A stretch of 34,041 nt of DNA from Chloroflexota bacterium (GCA_026389715.1 JAPLHK010000094.1:21129-55169), one strand, 5' to 3'; positions 9,302-19,157 are shown, counted from the stretch's first letter. Notes: generated by a model from the letters alone, not told the origin. Program-made: numbers and translations.

Positions 9302-10930
9302 TCAGTTGTCAGCTACCGTTACCACGCAGCCCTTATCAGCTTCCGAAACCATTGCCGCATATTTCCTGAGGTGTCCGCTCAACTTCCTTTGCGGCGGCTT
9401 CCAGGCAGCTTTACGGGCGTCCATATCTTTCTTCGGCACATCCAGGTCGAGCCTGCGGTTGGGGATATCTATTTTAATCATGTCGCCTTCTTTAACCAGG
9501 GCCAGCGGGCCGCCGCTGTAAGCCTCGGGTGTAACATGCCCGATAGCCGGGCCACGGCTGAAGCCAGAAAAGCGCCCGTCGGTGACCAGCGCCACCGATT
9601 CCGCCAGGCCAAGCTGGAATAGCAGTTCGGTTACGGTCAGCAACTCGCGCATGCCCGGACCACCCTTCGGGCCTTCATAGCGGATAACGATAACCTCGCC
9701 GGCTTTGAATCCCTTTTCCATGGCGACCTCTATAGCCTCCTCCTCACTGTTGAAGACGCGCGCTGGACCTGAGAAGGCCAGCATATTTTCAGGCACGCCG
9801 CTGCTTTTTACGACAGCCCCCGTGGGCGCCAGGCTTCCGTTCAGGATTGCCAGGCCGCCTTCCTTATGATAGGGATTATCGAGGTTGCGTATCACATCGT
9901 CGTCCGAGCAGATGACGGCCTTGTTGTTCTCGCGCAGCGATTTGCCGGTGACCGTCATGGCATCATATTTCAGCAAACTTTCAAGTTTGTTCAATAAGGC
10001 CGGTAAACCGCCCGCTTTGTACACATCAAGCAGGAAGTAATTGCCCGATGGATATACCCCCAGCATATGCGGAACCTGCCGCGACACACGGTCAAAATCG
10101 GCCAGACTCAGCTTGATATTCAATTCACTCGCCAGGGCCAGCAGGTGTATGGTGGTGTTAGTCGAGCAACCCGCAGCGGCGACAGTTACCAGCGCATTAT
10201 GAAAAGCGTCGGCGGTGAGTATATCCGACGGCCTTATATTTTCGTTGACCAATTCAACAACCCTTTTGCCGCTCTCCTTGGCCATGATATGTTTCATGTG
10301 ATGCACGGCATGGGTCACCGCGCTGTTGGGCAGGGAAAGCCCCATGGCCTCAACCAGGAACTGCATGGAGTTGGCTGTCCCCATCCCGCTGCAGGCGCCG
10401 GGACCCGGGCAGCTTATCATGGAGACTATCTGCGGCGTATCTTTTGGCGCAAAAGCATCGAAAGGCAGCATGGGGCCGCCTGTAACGAAAATGCAGGGTA
10501 AATTCAACCTGGCCGCCGCGATAAGCTGGGCCGGCACTATTTTGTCGCACCCCGACAGGAATACCAGTCCGTCCAGGCAATGCGAAAGCGTCATGGTCTC
10601 GATAGCATCAGCGATGATATCGCGCATGGGCAGTATATACTTCATGCCCGGCAGCCCGTTGGAGTAACCGTCGCAGGGCGCAACCGTATTAAATTCCAGG
10701 GGGATACCCCCACCCATCAGCACTCCATCTTTGACAGACCTGGCTACATCCCTCAGATGCAGATGCCCGGGTAATAATTCGTTCCAGGAATTCACAATGC
10801 CGATCAGCGGCTTCTGCTCGAGGTCAGCGGATGTAACGCCACAGGCCTCGACCAGGGCTTTTCTGACAATAGCCGTGAACAGCTTATCCGTATACTTCAG
10901 CAGGTTTTTGCTTTCGGGTTTTCTTACCAT
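9302..10930 (-). CDS. IlvD/Edd family dehydratase (dihydroxy-acid or sugar-acid dehydratase)
   Basis: 542 aa: GIVNSWNELLPGHLHLRD, FLSGCDKIVPAQL, PGPGACSGMGTANSMQ, GCSTNTTIHL, GPKGGPGMRE, TDGRFSGFSRGPAIGHVTPEAY. Confidence 0.92.
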   Translation of the reverse strand: MVRKPESKNLLKYTDKLFTAIVRKALVEACGVTSADLEQKPLIGIVNSWNELLPGHLHLRDVARSVKDGVLMGGGIPLEFNTVAPCDGYSNGLPGMKYILPMRDIIADAIETMTLSHCLDGLVFLSGCDKIVPAQLIAAARLNLPCIFVTGGPMLPFDAFAPKDTPQIVSMISCPGPGACSGMGTANSMQFLVEAMGLSLPNSAVTHAVHHMKHIMAKESGKRVVELVNENIRPSDILTADAFHNALVTVAAAGCSTNTTIHLLALASELNIKLSLADFDRVSRQVPHMLGVYPSGNYFLLDVYKAGGLPALLNKLESLLKYDAMTVTGKSLRENNKAVICSDDDVIRNLDNPYHKEGGLAILNGSLAPTGAVVKSSGVPENMLAFSGPARVFNSEEEAIEVAMEKGFKAGEVIVIRYEGPKGGPGMRELLTVTELLFQLGLAESVALVTDGRFSGFSRGPAIGHVTPEAYSGGPLALVKEGDMIKIDIPNRRLDLDVPKKDMDARKAAWKPPQRKLSGHLRKYAAMVSEADKGCVVTVADN

Positions 10931-10942
10931 GTCTTTATTACC

Positions 10943-11650
10943 TCACAGTTTCCCGTATTTCTTATAAACATCCAGCAGGGACATGCCGTTGCGTATCTCC
11001 TGGCGCGACCTGCGCTCGGCCGCCACGATCTCCTCCGCTTTAACAACGACTTCCTCAAGATCGACGTCCTGCACCGGTATGACAACTACACCATCCCTGT
11101 CGGCAAAGATGATATCACCAGGTTTAACGGTAACACCGCCGCAATAGATAGGGCTGCCTACTCCCACCAGGTCGGTCCGGCCGATCGAGTCGGTTGGTAT
11201 ATTTCCTCTTGCCCAGACGGGGAACCCGATTTCCAGAGTACGCCGGATATCGCGGACAGGGCCATCGACAACCGCCGCCTTAACCCCGCCGACATACTTT
11301 GAGGTGGTGGCCATCAGCTCCCCAAAAGCGCCTGCTCCCCAGAAGCCGTTGGTACTGACCGCGATCACCTGTCCCTTCTGCATACTCCCAAAAACGGCTG
11401 ACAGCGCCTGCGCAACAAAAGCAGGATCGTATTCTGCAAGTTTGGTTGACTTCCTCGTCCTGGCCTCCTCGATGGTATAAGCAGGTCCGGCCACTACTGC
11501 ATCCGTGATAATAGACACAAACCCGGACTCCATGCTCTGGTGCATAAACCCCATATCATCCAGGACATCTGCTGCTGCAGGAGTATAGGTTTTTTCCAAC
11601 CTCCCGCAAAAAAGCAACACCTCTTCATGATTGTATTGGTTCGGCATCAC
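10943..11650 (-). CDS. RraA-like / HMG-aldolase family protein
   Basis: 235 aa: AVVDGPVRDIRR, GVGSPIYCGGVTVKPGDIIFADRDGVVVIP; GGAGGT ribosome-binding site upstream of GTG-ATG. Confidence 0.85.
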   Translation of the reverse strand: MMPNQYNHEEVLLFCGRLEKTYTPAAADVLDDMGFMHQSMESGFVSIITDAVVAGPAYTIEEARTRKSTKLAEYDPAFVAQALSAVFGSMQKGQVIAVSTNGFWGAGAFGELMATTSKYVGGVKAAVVDGPVRDIRRTLEIGFPVWARGNIPTDSIGRTDLVGVGSPIYCGGVTVKPGDIIFADRDGVVVIPVQDVDLEEVVVKAEEIVAAERRSRQEIRNGMSLLDVYKKYGKL

Positions 11651-11723
11651 CCGCTACCTCCGGTACGTTTTTATATCATAACCCTCATATAATAAAGCCA
11701 TTGTAACATGACAAATCAAGGCA

Positions 11724-11749
11724 GCGGGCGCACTCGAAAGTGCGCCCGC
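11724..11749. repeat. Perfect 11-bp GC hairpin with a TTCG/CGAA tetraloop, intergenic
   Basis: GCGGGCGCACT-CGAA-AGTGCGCCCGC; minus-strand loop is TTCG. Lies 29 nt downstream of the ligase stop and about 75 nt upstream of the RraA-like start; no clear U-tract. Confidence 0.7.
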
Positions 11750-11777
11750 GCCCTTATCTTAACTGTAAACTGCTAAC

Positions 11778-13475
11778 CTATTTGTCGGCCTTACCCTTCG
11801 CCAGGTGCTCTTCCTGCAGCACACGCCGCAACACCTTGCCCACCATGGTCTTGGGCAGGGCATCGCGGAACTCCACGTGTTTGGGTATTTTATAGGCGGT
11901 CAGCTTATCGCGGCAAAAGACCTGGATCTCTTCAACGGTGCACTGTTGTTCCGTCCTCAATACTACCCAGGCCTTGACGGCCTCGCCCTGTGCGGCGTCG
12001 GGCACACCGGCTACACCCACCTCAAGCACCGCCGGGTGCTGTGAGATGATCTCCTCTATCTCGACGGGGAAGACCTGATGGCCGCTGGGCTTGATTAGGT
12101 CCTTTTTGCGCGAGGTGATGAAGAGGTAGCCGTCCTCGTCCAGGTAGCCGATATCACCCGTATACAGCCAGCCGTCGCGCAGCATCTCGGCTGTAGCTTC
12201 GGGACGATTCCAGTAGCCCTGCATGATGTGCGGCCCGCTGGCTATGATCTCGCCGGCCTCTCCAGCTTTCATCTCCTGCTTACCGGTCTCGATATCGACA
12301 ATTTTGATTACCGTATCGGGGGTAGGCATGCCCACGGCGCCTTCCTTCCATTTGCCCAGGAAAGGTCCCATGGCCAGCACGCCCGATTCAGTCAGGCCGT
12401 AGGCCTCAACGATTTTGCCGCCGGTGACCGCCTCCCACTGCCGCTTGGTTTCGGGCAGAAGGGGCGCGGCCGCCGCCACGGAGGATTTCATGGTCTTGAA
12501 ATCGATCTTGCCCGATTTTACCTCCGGCCTGTTCATCAACCCGATGAAGATTGCCGAGATAGCCGGAAAGAAGGCGGGCTTTACCTTTTTTATGGTAGCC
12601 AGCACATCCGGCACCTCGCGGGGGTTGGCTATCAATGCAGTCGGGTAGCGGCCGGCGATGGCGGTGGACAGCAGTATCACATTACCGTACACATGGAAGA
12701 AGGGCATCAATAGAACGAGCGTATCCACCCAGTCTGTGGCCAGAGGCTTCGACCAGCAGTGTATCTGCCGCCCGTTCATAAATATGGACTCGTGGCTGAG
12801 CATGACGCCCTTGGGAGTGCCGGTGGTGCCGCCGCTGAAGAGCAGCAGGCCGGTATCCTTGCCGGTTACCTTAATATCAGGTTTCCTGTCACCCGCGTGT
12901 TTTTTCATCAGGTCCTGTAGCCAGATATCGTTACCCTGCACCCTACCCAGGTATTGTCCAAGCTTCTTTTCCATCAGCAGTGTGAACATGAATTTCATAA
13001 ATGGCGCCAGGTATTCCTTGATGCTGGTAGCGATAAGCAGCCGCAGGCTGGTGCGTGGCTGTATCTTCTTCACCACATCATAGTATGCGGTAAGCACTAT
13101 CGCCACTTCCGCGCCACATTCTTTGAGCGCAAACTCCAGTTCGCCTTCACTGTAAAGCGGATTGATAGGTACGGAGATGGCCCCGGCCTTCCAGATAGCG
13201 AGTTGACCGATGACTACATTCGGGCAATTCGGCAGGAGCATGGCTACCCTGTCACCCTTCTTTACACCAACTGCCACCAAACCAGCGGCGAGCACATCGC
13301 TCAGGTGGTCTATCTCCTTGTAAGACATCCACCTGCCCTTGAACCAGATCATGTGATGTCCAGGCTTCTCTTTTGCCACATCAGCCACATCCTCGAATAG
13401 TGTCTTATCGCGATAAGGCACAAGCGTGTGCGGAACACCTGGATCGTAATGTTTAAACCACGGATAATCTGCCAA
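11778..13475 (-). CDS. Acyl-CoA synthetase (AMP-binding ligase), array copy A
   Basis: 565 aa: LLLFSGGTTGTPKGVMLSH, EAYGLTESG, GWLYTGDIGYLDEDGYLFITSRKKDLIKPSGHQV, PKTMVGKVLRRVL; AGGAGG ribosome-binding site before a TTG start. Confidence 0.92.
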   Translation of the reverse strand: MADYPWFKHYDPGVPHTLVPYRDKTLFEDVADVAKEKPGHHMIWFKGRWMSYKEIDHLSDVLAAGLVAVGVKKGDRVAMLLPNCPNVVIGQLAIWKAGAISVPINPLYSEGELEFALKECGAEVAIVLTAYYDVVKKIQPRTSLRLLIATSIKEYLAPFMKFMFTLLMEKKLGQYLGRVQGNDIWLQDLMKKHAGDRKPDIKVTGKDTGLLLFSGGTTGTPKGVMLSHESIFMNGRQIHCWSKPLATDWVDTLVLLMPFFHVYGNVILLSTAIAGRYPTALIANPREVPDVLATIKKVKPAFFPAISAIFIGLMNRPEVKSGKIDFKTMKSSVAAAAPLLPETKRQWEAVTGGKIVEAYGLTESGVLAMGPFLGKWKEGAVGMPTPDTVIKIVDIETGKQEMKAGEAGEIIASGPHIMQGYWNRPEATAEMLRDGWLYTGDIGYLDEDGYLFITSRKKDLIKPSGHQVFPVEIEEIISQHPAVLEVGVAGVPDAAQGEAVKAWVVLRTEQQCTVEEIQVFCRDKLTAYKIPKHVEFRDALPKTMVGKVLRRVLQEEHLAKGKADK

Positions 13476-13511
13476 GTCAAACCTCCTGATTTGGTATCAT
13501 AATATCTTGAC

Positions 13512-13576
13512 GTCATTGCGAGGCGCCGCGGCAATCTCATTATCGCAGTAGATTGCTTCGCTTCGCTCGCAATGAC
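13512..13576. repeat. Nested palindromic dispersed-repeat element (MITE/REP-like), full copy
   Basis: GTCATTGCGAG (13512-13522) pairs with CTCGCAATGAC (13566-13576); inner GCAATCT (13531-13537) pairs with AGATTGC (13550-13556). Related partial copy at 30403-30438. Confidence 0.8.
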
Positions 13577-13579
13577 ATG

Positions 13580-15241
13580 TTAACCCTTCTTTTTAGCTTT
13601 CTCCTCTTCCTGCAGCACGCGGCGCAGTATCTTGCCTACCAGCGTCTTAGGTAACGCCTCCCTGAATTCGATAAACTTAGGCACCTTGTAAGCTGTCAGC
13701 TTATCTTTACAGTAATTTTGCAGGTCTTCTTCAGTAACCTTCTCTCCCGGCCGCACTATGACCCAGGCCTTGACTGCCTCAACCTGTTTTTGGTCCGGTA
13801 TCCCCGCCACACATGCCTCAACCACGGCGGGGTGGGTGGCCAGCACTTCCTCCACCTCCTTGGGCCAGACCTGGTGGCCGCTGGGCTTGATCAGGTCCTT
13901 CTTGCGCGATGTCAGGTAGAGGTATCCATCCTTATCCATGTAGCCGATGTCCCCGGTATAGAGCCAGCCATCCTTTAACATCTCGGCCGTCCCCTTAGGG
14001 TTGTTCCAGTAGCCCTGCATGACCTGAGGGCCTTTGCCGACCACCTCGCCCTCCTCACCGTAAGGCAGGTCTTTATCCGGGTCAGCCGCATCGACAAACT
14101 TAATTATCACATCGGGCAGGGGCAGTCCGACGGCGCCCTCCTTCCATTGCCCTTTCATCGGGCCAATAGTAAAAACCACGGTGGACTCTGTCATACCATA
14201 GGCCTCAAGTATAGGCGCGCCGGTCATGGTCTCCCATCTCTGTTTGGTTTCAGCCATCAGCGGGATGGCACCGGAGATACAATATTTCAAACAGCTAAAA
14301 TCCACCTTGCCCGCCTTCACCTCGGGACGCTCCATCAGGCTTATGAACAACGTCGGTACGCTGGGCATCGAAGCCGGCCGGACCTTATTGATTGTGTAAA
14401 TTACATCATCAAGGTCCCGCGGATTGGCCACAATGGCCAGCGGGCTGCGCATGCCGATTGAGCTACAGATAACACCGTTAAAACCGTAGGCATGGAACAT
14501 GGGCATAAGTGCCATGGTATAGTCATTGTGTGACATCATGCCCTGCTTGTTCCACTCGATGCTCTGCAAGCCAACCGCCAGCATGTTCCTGAAAGACAGC
14601 ATCGCACCCTTGGGCGCCCCGGTGGTGCCGCCGCTGAACAGGATCAGGGCAGTATCCTCTCCGCTGCGCTTGACCTTGGGCGCAAGGTCCTTGGCATGCT
14701 TTGCCATCATTTCATCCATCCACATATCGCCCTTTTCCAGTTGCATGGTATGTGGTTTCTTGGCCTCGGGCAGCATGTAATCTTCCAGTGACGTGGCGAT
14801 AACCAGGCGCAGCTTGGTACGGGGTTGCACCTTCTTTACACTGGCATAAAGCAGGTCCCAGACAACGATGACCTCGGCATCCACCGTAGACAGCGTATGC
14901 ACAAGCTCATCCTCGTTGTACAGGGGATTAAGCGGCACATAGATGCCGCCGGCTTTCATGGCGCCGAATGCGGCGATGAGCTGCTGCGGGGTGTTCAGCA
15001 GCATGCTGGCCACACGGTCTCCCGGTTTGACCCCGTTGGCAATCAACGCCGCGGCCAGGACTTCAAAAAGTCTACTGGCCTCCCGGTAGGGAAAATACCT
15101 GTCCTTGAAGTACATGAAAGTATGTTCGGGCATCTCTTGCGTTGTCTGGGCAATAACATCCAGCAATGTGATTTTCGGGTATGGCTCCAGTGAATGTGGT
15201 ACACCGGCATCATAGGATTTGTACCATGGATAATCCGCCAT
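13580..15241 (-). CDS. Acyl-CoA synthetase, array copy B
   Basis: 553 aa: LILFSGGTTGAPKGAMLSF, EAYGMTEST, GWLYTGDIGYMDKDGYLYLTSRKKDLIKPSGHQVWP, PKTLVGKILRRVL; GAGGAGG ribosome-binding site. Confidence 0.92.
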   Translation of the reverse strand: MADYPWYKSYDAGVPHSLEPYPKITLLDVIAQTTQEMPEHTFMYFKDRYFPYREASRLFEVLAAALIANGVKPGDRVASMLLNTPQQLIAAFGAMKAGGIYVPLNPLYNEDELVHTLSTVDAEVIVVWDLLYASVKKVQPRTKLRLVIATSLEDYMLPEAKKPHTMQLEKGDMWMDEMMAKHAKDLAPKVKRSGEDTALILFSGGTTGAPKGAMLSFRNMLAVGLQSIEWNKQGMMSHNDYTMALMPMFHAYGFNGVICSSIGMRSPLAIVANPRDLDDVIYTINKVRPASMPSVPTLFISLMERPEVKAGKVDFSCLKYCISGAIPLMAETKQRWETMTGAPILEAYGMTESTVVFTIGPMKGQWKEGAVGLPLPDVIIKFVDAADPDKDLPYGEEGEVVGKGPQVMQGYWNNPKGTAEMLKDGWLYTGDIGYMDKDGYLYLTSRKKDLIKPSGHQVWPKEVEEVLATHPAVVEACVAGIPDQKQVEAVKAWVIVRPGEKVTEEDLQNYCKDKLTAYKVPKFIEFREALPKTLVGKILRRVLQEEEKAKKKG

Positions 15242-15291
15242 TTGTCTGCCTCCTCACAAATTTTTTATACACTATATTAATATATTCGGCT

Positions 15292-15559
15292 TTATTTTTC
15301 CTGTTTGCCTTTCTCCTCTTCCTGCAGGACTCTGCGTAGCACCTTGCCCACGAACGTTTTGGGCAAATCCTTGCGGAATTCGATAAACCTGGGGACTTAA
15401 TAACCGGTCAGCTTCTCCCGGCAGAATTTCTGCAGCTCCCCGGGGCTAACGGTTTGTCCTCCCTTCAGTACAATCCAGGCCTTGACAGCTTCCATCTGCC
15501 TGGGATCGGCTATGCGGCACACCCGGGTCATAGCTTTTGTACCATAGATAGTCGGTCAT
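15292..15559 (-). pseudogene. Acyl-CoA synthetase remnant: N-terminal 16 codons joined to about 75 C-terminal codons
   Basis: Minus strand reads MTDYLWYKSYDPGVPH from 15559, then in another frame IADPRQMEAVKAWIVLKGGQTVSPGELQKFCREKLTGY*VPRFIEFRKDLPKTFVGKVLRRVLQEEKGKQEK*. Internal stop at 15397-15399. Confidence 0.88.
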
Positions 15560-15573
15560 TTCAGTGTCCTTAC

Positions 15574-15605
15574 AGCCGCCGCCTGCCAGTCAGCAGGCGG
15601 CGGCT
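15574..15605. repeat. Perfect 12-bp GC-rich inverted repeat, intergenic
   Basis: AGCCGCCGCCTG-CCAGTCAG-CAGGCGGCGGCT; lies between array copies C and D; no T-tract. Confidence 0.75.
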
Positions 15606-15642
15606 ACTTGATTCAGTCAGCCTTTGAGATCTTATGCAATTA

Positions 15643-17369
15643 TTATTTCTTGGCCTTTTCTTCCTCAACCAGGACACGGCGCAGCACCTTGCCCACCATG
15701 GTCTTGGGCAATTCACTGCGAAATTCGATGAATTTGGGTATCTTGTAGGCCACGAGCTTATCCTTACACCAGGCCTGAATATCTTCCGGTGTGATCTTTT
15801 TGCCTGATTCCATTACCACCCAGGCCTTGACAGCTTCTCCCTGCTTGGCATCCGGGATACCGGCCACGCAAACCTCGGCCACATCCGGGTGGGAACTGAT
15901 AGCCTCCTCCACCTCACGCGGCCATACCTGGAAGCCGCTGGGCTTGATGAGGTCTTTCTTACGCGAGGTAATGAAAAGGTAACCGTCCTCGTCCAGGTAT
16001 CCGATGTCACCCGTATACAGCCAGCCGTCCCTGAGCATATCGGCAGTTTCCTCGGGCTTGTTCCAATAGCCGACCATAAGCTGGGGCGCTTTGACGACGA
16101 TTTCCAATAGCCGACCATAAGCTTGGGCGCTTTGACGACGATCTCGCCCTCTTTGCCGGCCGGCAGATCGCCTTCACCTGTCTCGATATCTCCGATCCTG
16201 ACGACGACATCCGGAAGCGGCATGCCGGTGGAACCTTCCTTCCACTTGCCCAGGTACGGTGTGACGCAGGAAGCCATGGTAGTCTCGGTAAGAGCATAGC
16301 CTTCCACGATTCGGCCGCCGGTTAATGCCTCGAAGCGTTTCTTGGTGTCAGCCAGCAGGGGCGCCGCACCCGAGACACAGAACTTCATCGACTTGAAATC
16401 TATTTTCCCGGCTTTGACCCACGGGTGCTCAAGCAGCCCTATGTACAGGGCAGGCACCGCGGGGAAAAAGGTGGGTCTGTCGTGTTGAATGGTCTTAAGC
16501 AGGTCTTCGCGGTCGCGCGGGTTCGGCACCAACGACATGGCCACGTGGCCTACAACCGCTGTACTCATGACTCCGAAAGTTGAGTATGAATGAAACAGCG
16601 GCAGGAGAGTCATAATTATATCCTTGTAACTCTCTATTAAGGTGCCAAACCAGGCCATATACTGCAGCCCCGTGACAACCTGGGAATGGTGTGTGCCGAT
16701 TACGCCCTTGGGCGTCCCTGTCGTGCCGCCGCTGAACAGGATCAGCGCATAATCAGACGGCAGTACCTTTAAATCAGGCCTTTTGGCCCCGGCCTTTTGC
16801 TTTATCAAATCAAGCATCCAGTAATCGCCTTTTGCAAGCTCGATGTAGTGTCCTTCCTTCTTTTCCTTAACCAGTGTAAACAGCACATTGAGCACTGGCG
16901 GAAGGTAGTCTTTGATACTGGTGGCAATTACCAGCTTGACCTTGGTGCGAGGCTGCAGCTTCTTAAACTGATTGTAGAACATAGTCATTACGACCACTGT
17001 TTCGGCGCCACAGTCGTTGAGCGCGTGTTCCATCTCAGCATCAGTATACATAGGGTTCACGTGGACCAGTATGGCTCCCGCTTTCCAGACGCCCCAGCGG
17101 CAGATAATAGCCTGTGGTATATTCGGCATTATCAGCGCCACACGGTCTCCCTTCTTTACTCCCTTCTCCACCAGCGCCGCAGCGAATTCATCGCTCCACT
17201 TCTGCACTTCAGCATAGGAAATCTTGCGATTTTTAAAATAAAGCATGGGGTAGTCAGGATGTTCTTTGGTCGATTCATCAACATAATCGATGAGCGTCTT
17301 CTGCGGGTAGGGTTCCAGTGTCTTTGGGACTCCGGGATCGTAATTCTTTAACCATCGGTATTCTGCCAT
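15643..17369 (-). pseudogene. Acyl-CoA synthetase, array copy D, frameshifted by a 41-bp tandem duplication
   Basis: N-terminal part in ORF 15813..17369 and C-terminal part in ORF 15643..16107. Total span 1727 nt; minus 41 nt = 1686 nt = 562 codons, a full-length ligase frame. Confidence 0.88.
16061..16142. repeat. 41-bp imperfect tandem duplication (2 copies, one mismatch)
   Basis: Copy 1 16061-16101 ttccaatagccgaccataagctggggcgctttgacgacgat; copy 2 16102-16142 differs only in ctgggg versus cttggg. Confidence 0.95.
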
Positions 17370-17465
17370 GCAACAACCTCCAAGCGATTTTATTTTACGA
17401 TGGAATCGATTATACCATACTGCCCCCGGCCAATCAGGACCGGGGGCAGCTTACTACCGGTTATC

Positions 17466-19157
17466 CTATTTTTTGTTTTTAGCTGTCTCTTCTTCCTGCA
17501 GCACTCTTCTCAATACTTTGCCAACCATGGTCTTGGGCAGATCGCTACGGAATTCCACATACTTGGGTATCTTATAGGCTACTAATTTCTCCTTGCACCA
17601 GGCCTGAATCTCCTCGGCTGTGGCCGTTTTGCCGGCCTCCAGCACAATCCAGGCTTTGACTGCCTCGCCCTGCTTGGCATCGGGTATGCCCGCCACGCTG
17701 ACCTCGGCGACCGCCGGATGACTACTGATAACCTCTTCGACCTCCCTTGGCCAAACCTGGAAGCCGCTGGGCTTGATAAGGTCCTTCTTGCGGGAAGTGA
17801 TGAACAGGTAGCCATCGTCATCCATGTAACCCACGTCGCCTGTATAGAGCCAACCATCCCGCAGCATCTCTTTGGTCTCCTCCGGTCTATTCCAGTAGCC
17901 TACCATAAGCTGCGGGGCCTGGAAGATGATCTCTCCTTCTTTGCCGGCAGGCATTTCACCTTCGCCGGTCTGAATATCGCCGATGCGGATAATGACGTCG
18001 GGCAGCGGCATACCCACCGAGCCCTGCTTCCACTGACCCCGGTAAGGGGTGCAGGTGCAGGCCATGGTGGTCTCGGTAAGCCCGTAGCCCTCCACGATGC
18101 GCCCACCGGTGATGTCTTCGAACCTCTTCTTGGTTTCATACAACAGTGGCGCCGCGCCCGAGTTGCAGCATTTCATTGAGCTGAAATCAACCTTGCCTGC
18201 CTTGACTGCCGGGTGCTCCAGAAGCGCGATAAACATTGCCGGAACCGCCGGGAAATAGGTAGGTTTATCGTGCTGAATCGTGGCAATGACATCGTCCCGG
18301 TCACGCGGGTTGGGCACCAGCGACATCGCACTATGGCCGATGATAGCCGTGCACATCACGGCGTAGGTCGCGAATGAATGGAACAGCGGTAAAACAAGCA
18401 TCATCACGTCCTTGTAGGGCTCGGCGATCTCGCCAAACCACCTGTTGAACTGCAAGCCGGTGATGACCTGTGAATGGTGGCTCCCCACCACACCCTTGGG
18501 AGTGCCGGTAGTGCCGCCGGAGAAAAGTATCAGCGCGTTATCGCCGGGCAGGACCTTAACATCGGGCCGTTTGGCCCCTGCTTTCTCTTTTATAAGATCC
18601 GTCAGCCAAAAATCACCGGCCTGCAATACGATGCGATGACCCTCTTTCTTCTCCATGGCCAATGTGAAGAGCACCTTGAGCACCGGCGGGAGATAGTCCT
18701 TGATACTTGTGGCGATTACCAGCTTAACCTTGGTACGCGGTTGCAGTTTCTTAAACTGGTTGTAAAACATGGTCATAACAACCACCGTTTCTGCGCCGCA
18801 GTCGTTGAGCGCATGCTCCATTTCCGCCTCAGTGTACATCGGGTTCATATGCACCAGGATAGCGCCGACCTTCCAGGCGCCCCAACGGCAAATGATAGCC
18901 TGCGGTATATTCGGCATGATCAGCGCCACGCGGTCGCCCTTCTTTACACCTTTGGCTGCCAGCGCCGCGGCGAACTCATCGCTCAACTTCTGGATCTCGG
19001 CATAGGACATCTTCCTCTTCTTGAAAAGCACCATGGGGTAATCGGGGTGCTCCTTGACAGCCTCATCAACGTAGTCTACCAGGGTCTTCTGCGGATAGGG
19101 CTCCAGGGTCTTGGGAACGCCTTTGTCATAGTTATTTAACCACCTTTTGTCAGACAA
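17466..19157 (-). CDS. Acyl-CoA synthetase, array copy E
   Basis: ORF track gives 17466..19196, but AGGAGG followed by TTTTAAC and TTG supports a TTG start at 19157 (LSDKRWLNNYDKGVPKT), matching paralog N-termini. LILFSGGTTGTPKGV; PKTMVGKVLRRVL. Confidence 0.88.
   Translation of the reverse strand: MSDKRWLNNYDKGVPKTLEPYPQKTLVDYVDEAVKEHPDYPMVLFKKRKMSYAEIQKLSDEFAAALAAKGVKKGDRVALIMPNIPQAIICRWGAWKVGAILVHMNPMYTEAEMEHALNDCGAETVVVMTMFYNQFKKLQPRTKVKLVIATSIKDYLPPVLKVLFTLAMEKKEGHRIVLQAGDFWLTDLIKEKAGAKRPDVKVLPGDNALILFSGGTTGTPKGVVGSHHSQVITGLQFNRWFGEIAEPYKDVMMLVLPLFHSFATYAVMCTAIIGHSAMSLVPNPRDRDDVIATIQHDKPTYFPAVPAMFIALLEHPAVKAGKVDFSSMKCCNSGAAPLLYETKKRFEDITGGRIVEGYGLTETTMACTCTPYRGQWKQGSVGMPLPDVIIRIGDIQTGEGEMPAGKEGEIIFQAPQLMVGYWNRPEETKEMLRDGWLYTGDVGYMDDDGYLFITSRKKDLIKPSGFQVWPREVEEVISSHPAVAEVSVAGIPDAKQGEAVKAWIVLEAGKTATAEEIQAWCKEKLVAYKIPKYVEFRSDLPKTMVGKVLRRVLQEEETAKNKK

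Noticed and set aside
11650-11777. Possible promoter (TGTTACAAT extended -10) upstream of the RraA-like gene
   Set aside because: No adequate -35 at a proper distance; not distinguishable from AT-rich intergenic background.
13349-13540. 63-aa minus-strand ORF reading into the GTCATTGCGAG repeat
   Set aside because: Out of frame with the ligase start and partly encoded by the dispersed repeat; no coding support.
15643-16107. Stand-alone 154-aa AMP-binding C-terminal domain gene
   Set aside because: It is the 3' part of copy D separated by the 41-bp duplication; its start codon lies in the duplicated unit.
18474-19139. 221-aa + strand ORF opposite ligase copy E (also 16797..17351, 21879..22553, 32629..33291)
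   Set aside because: The same kind of shadow ORF recurs opposite several ligase paralogs, which reflects shared sense codons rather than a conserved antisense gene.
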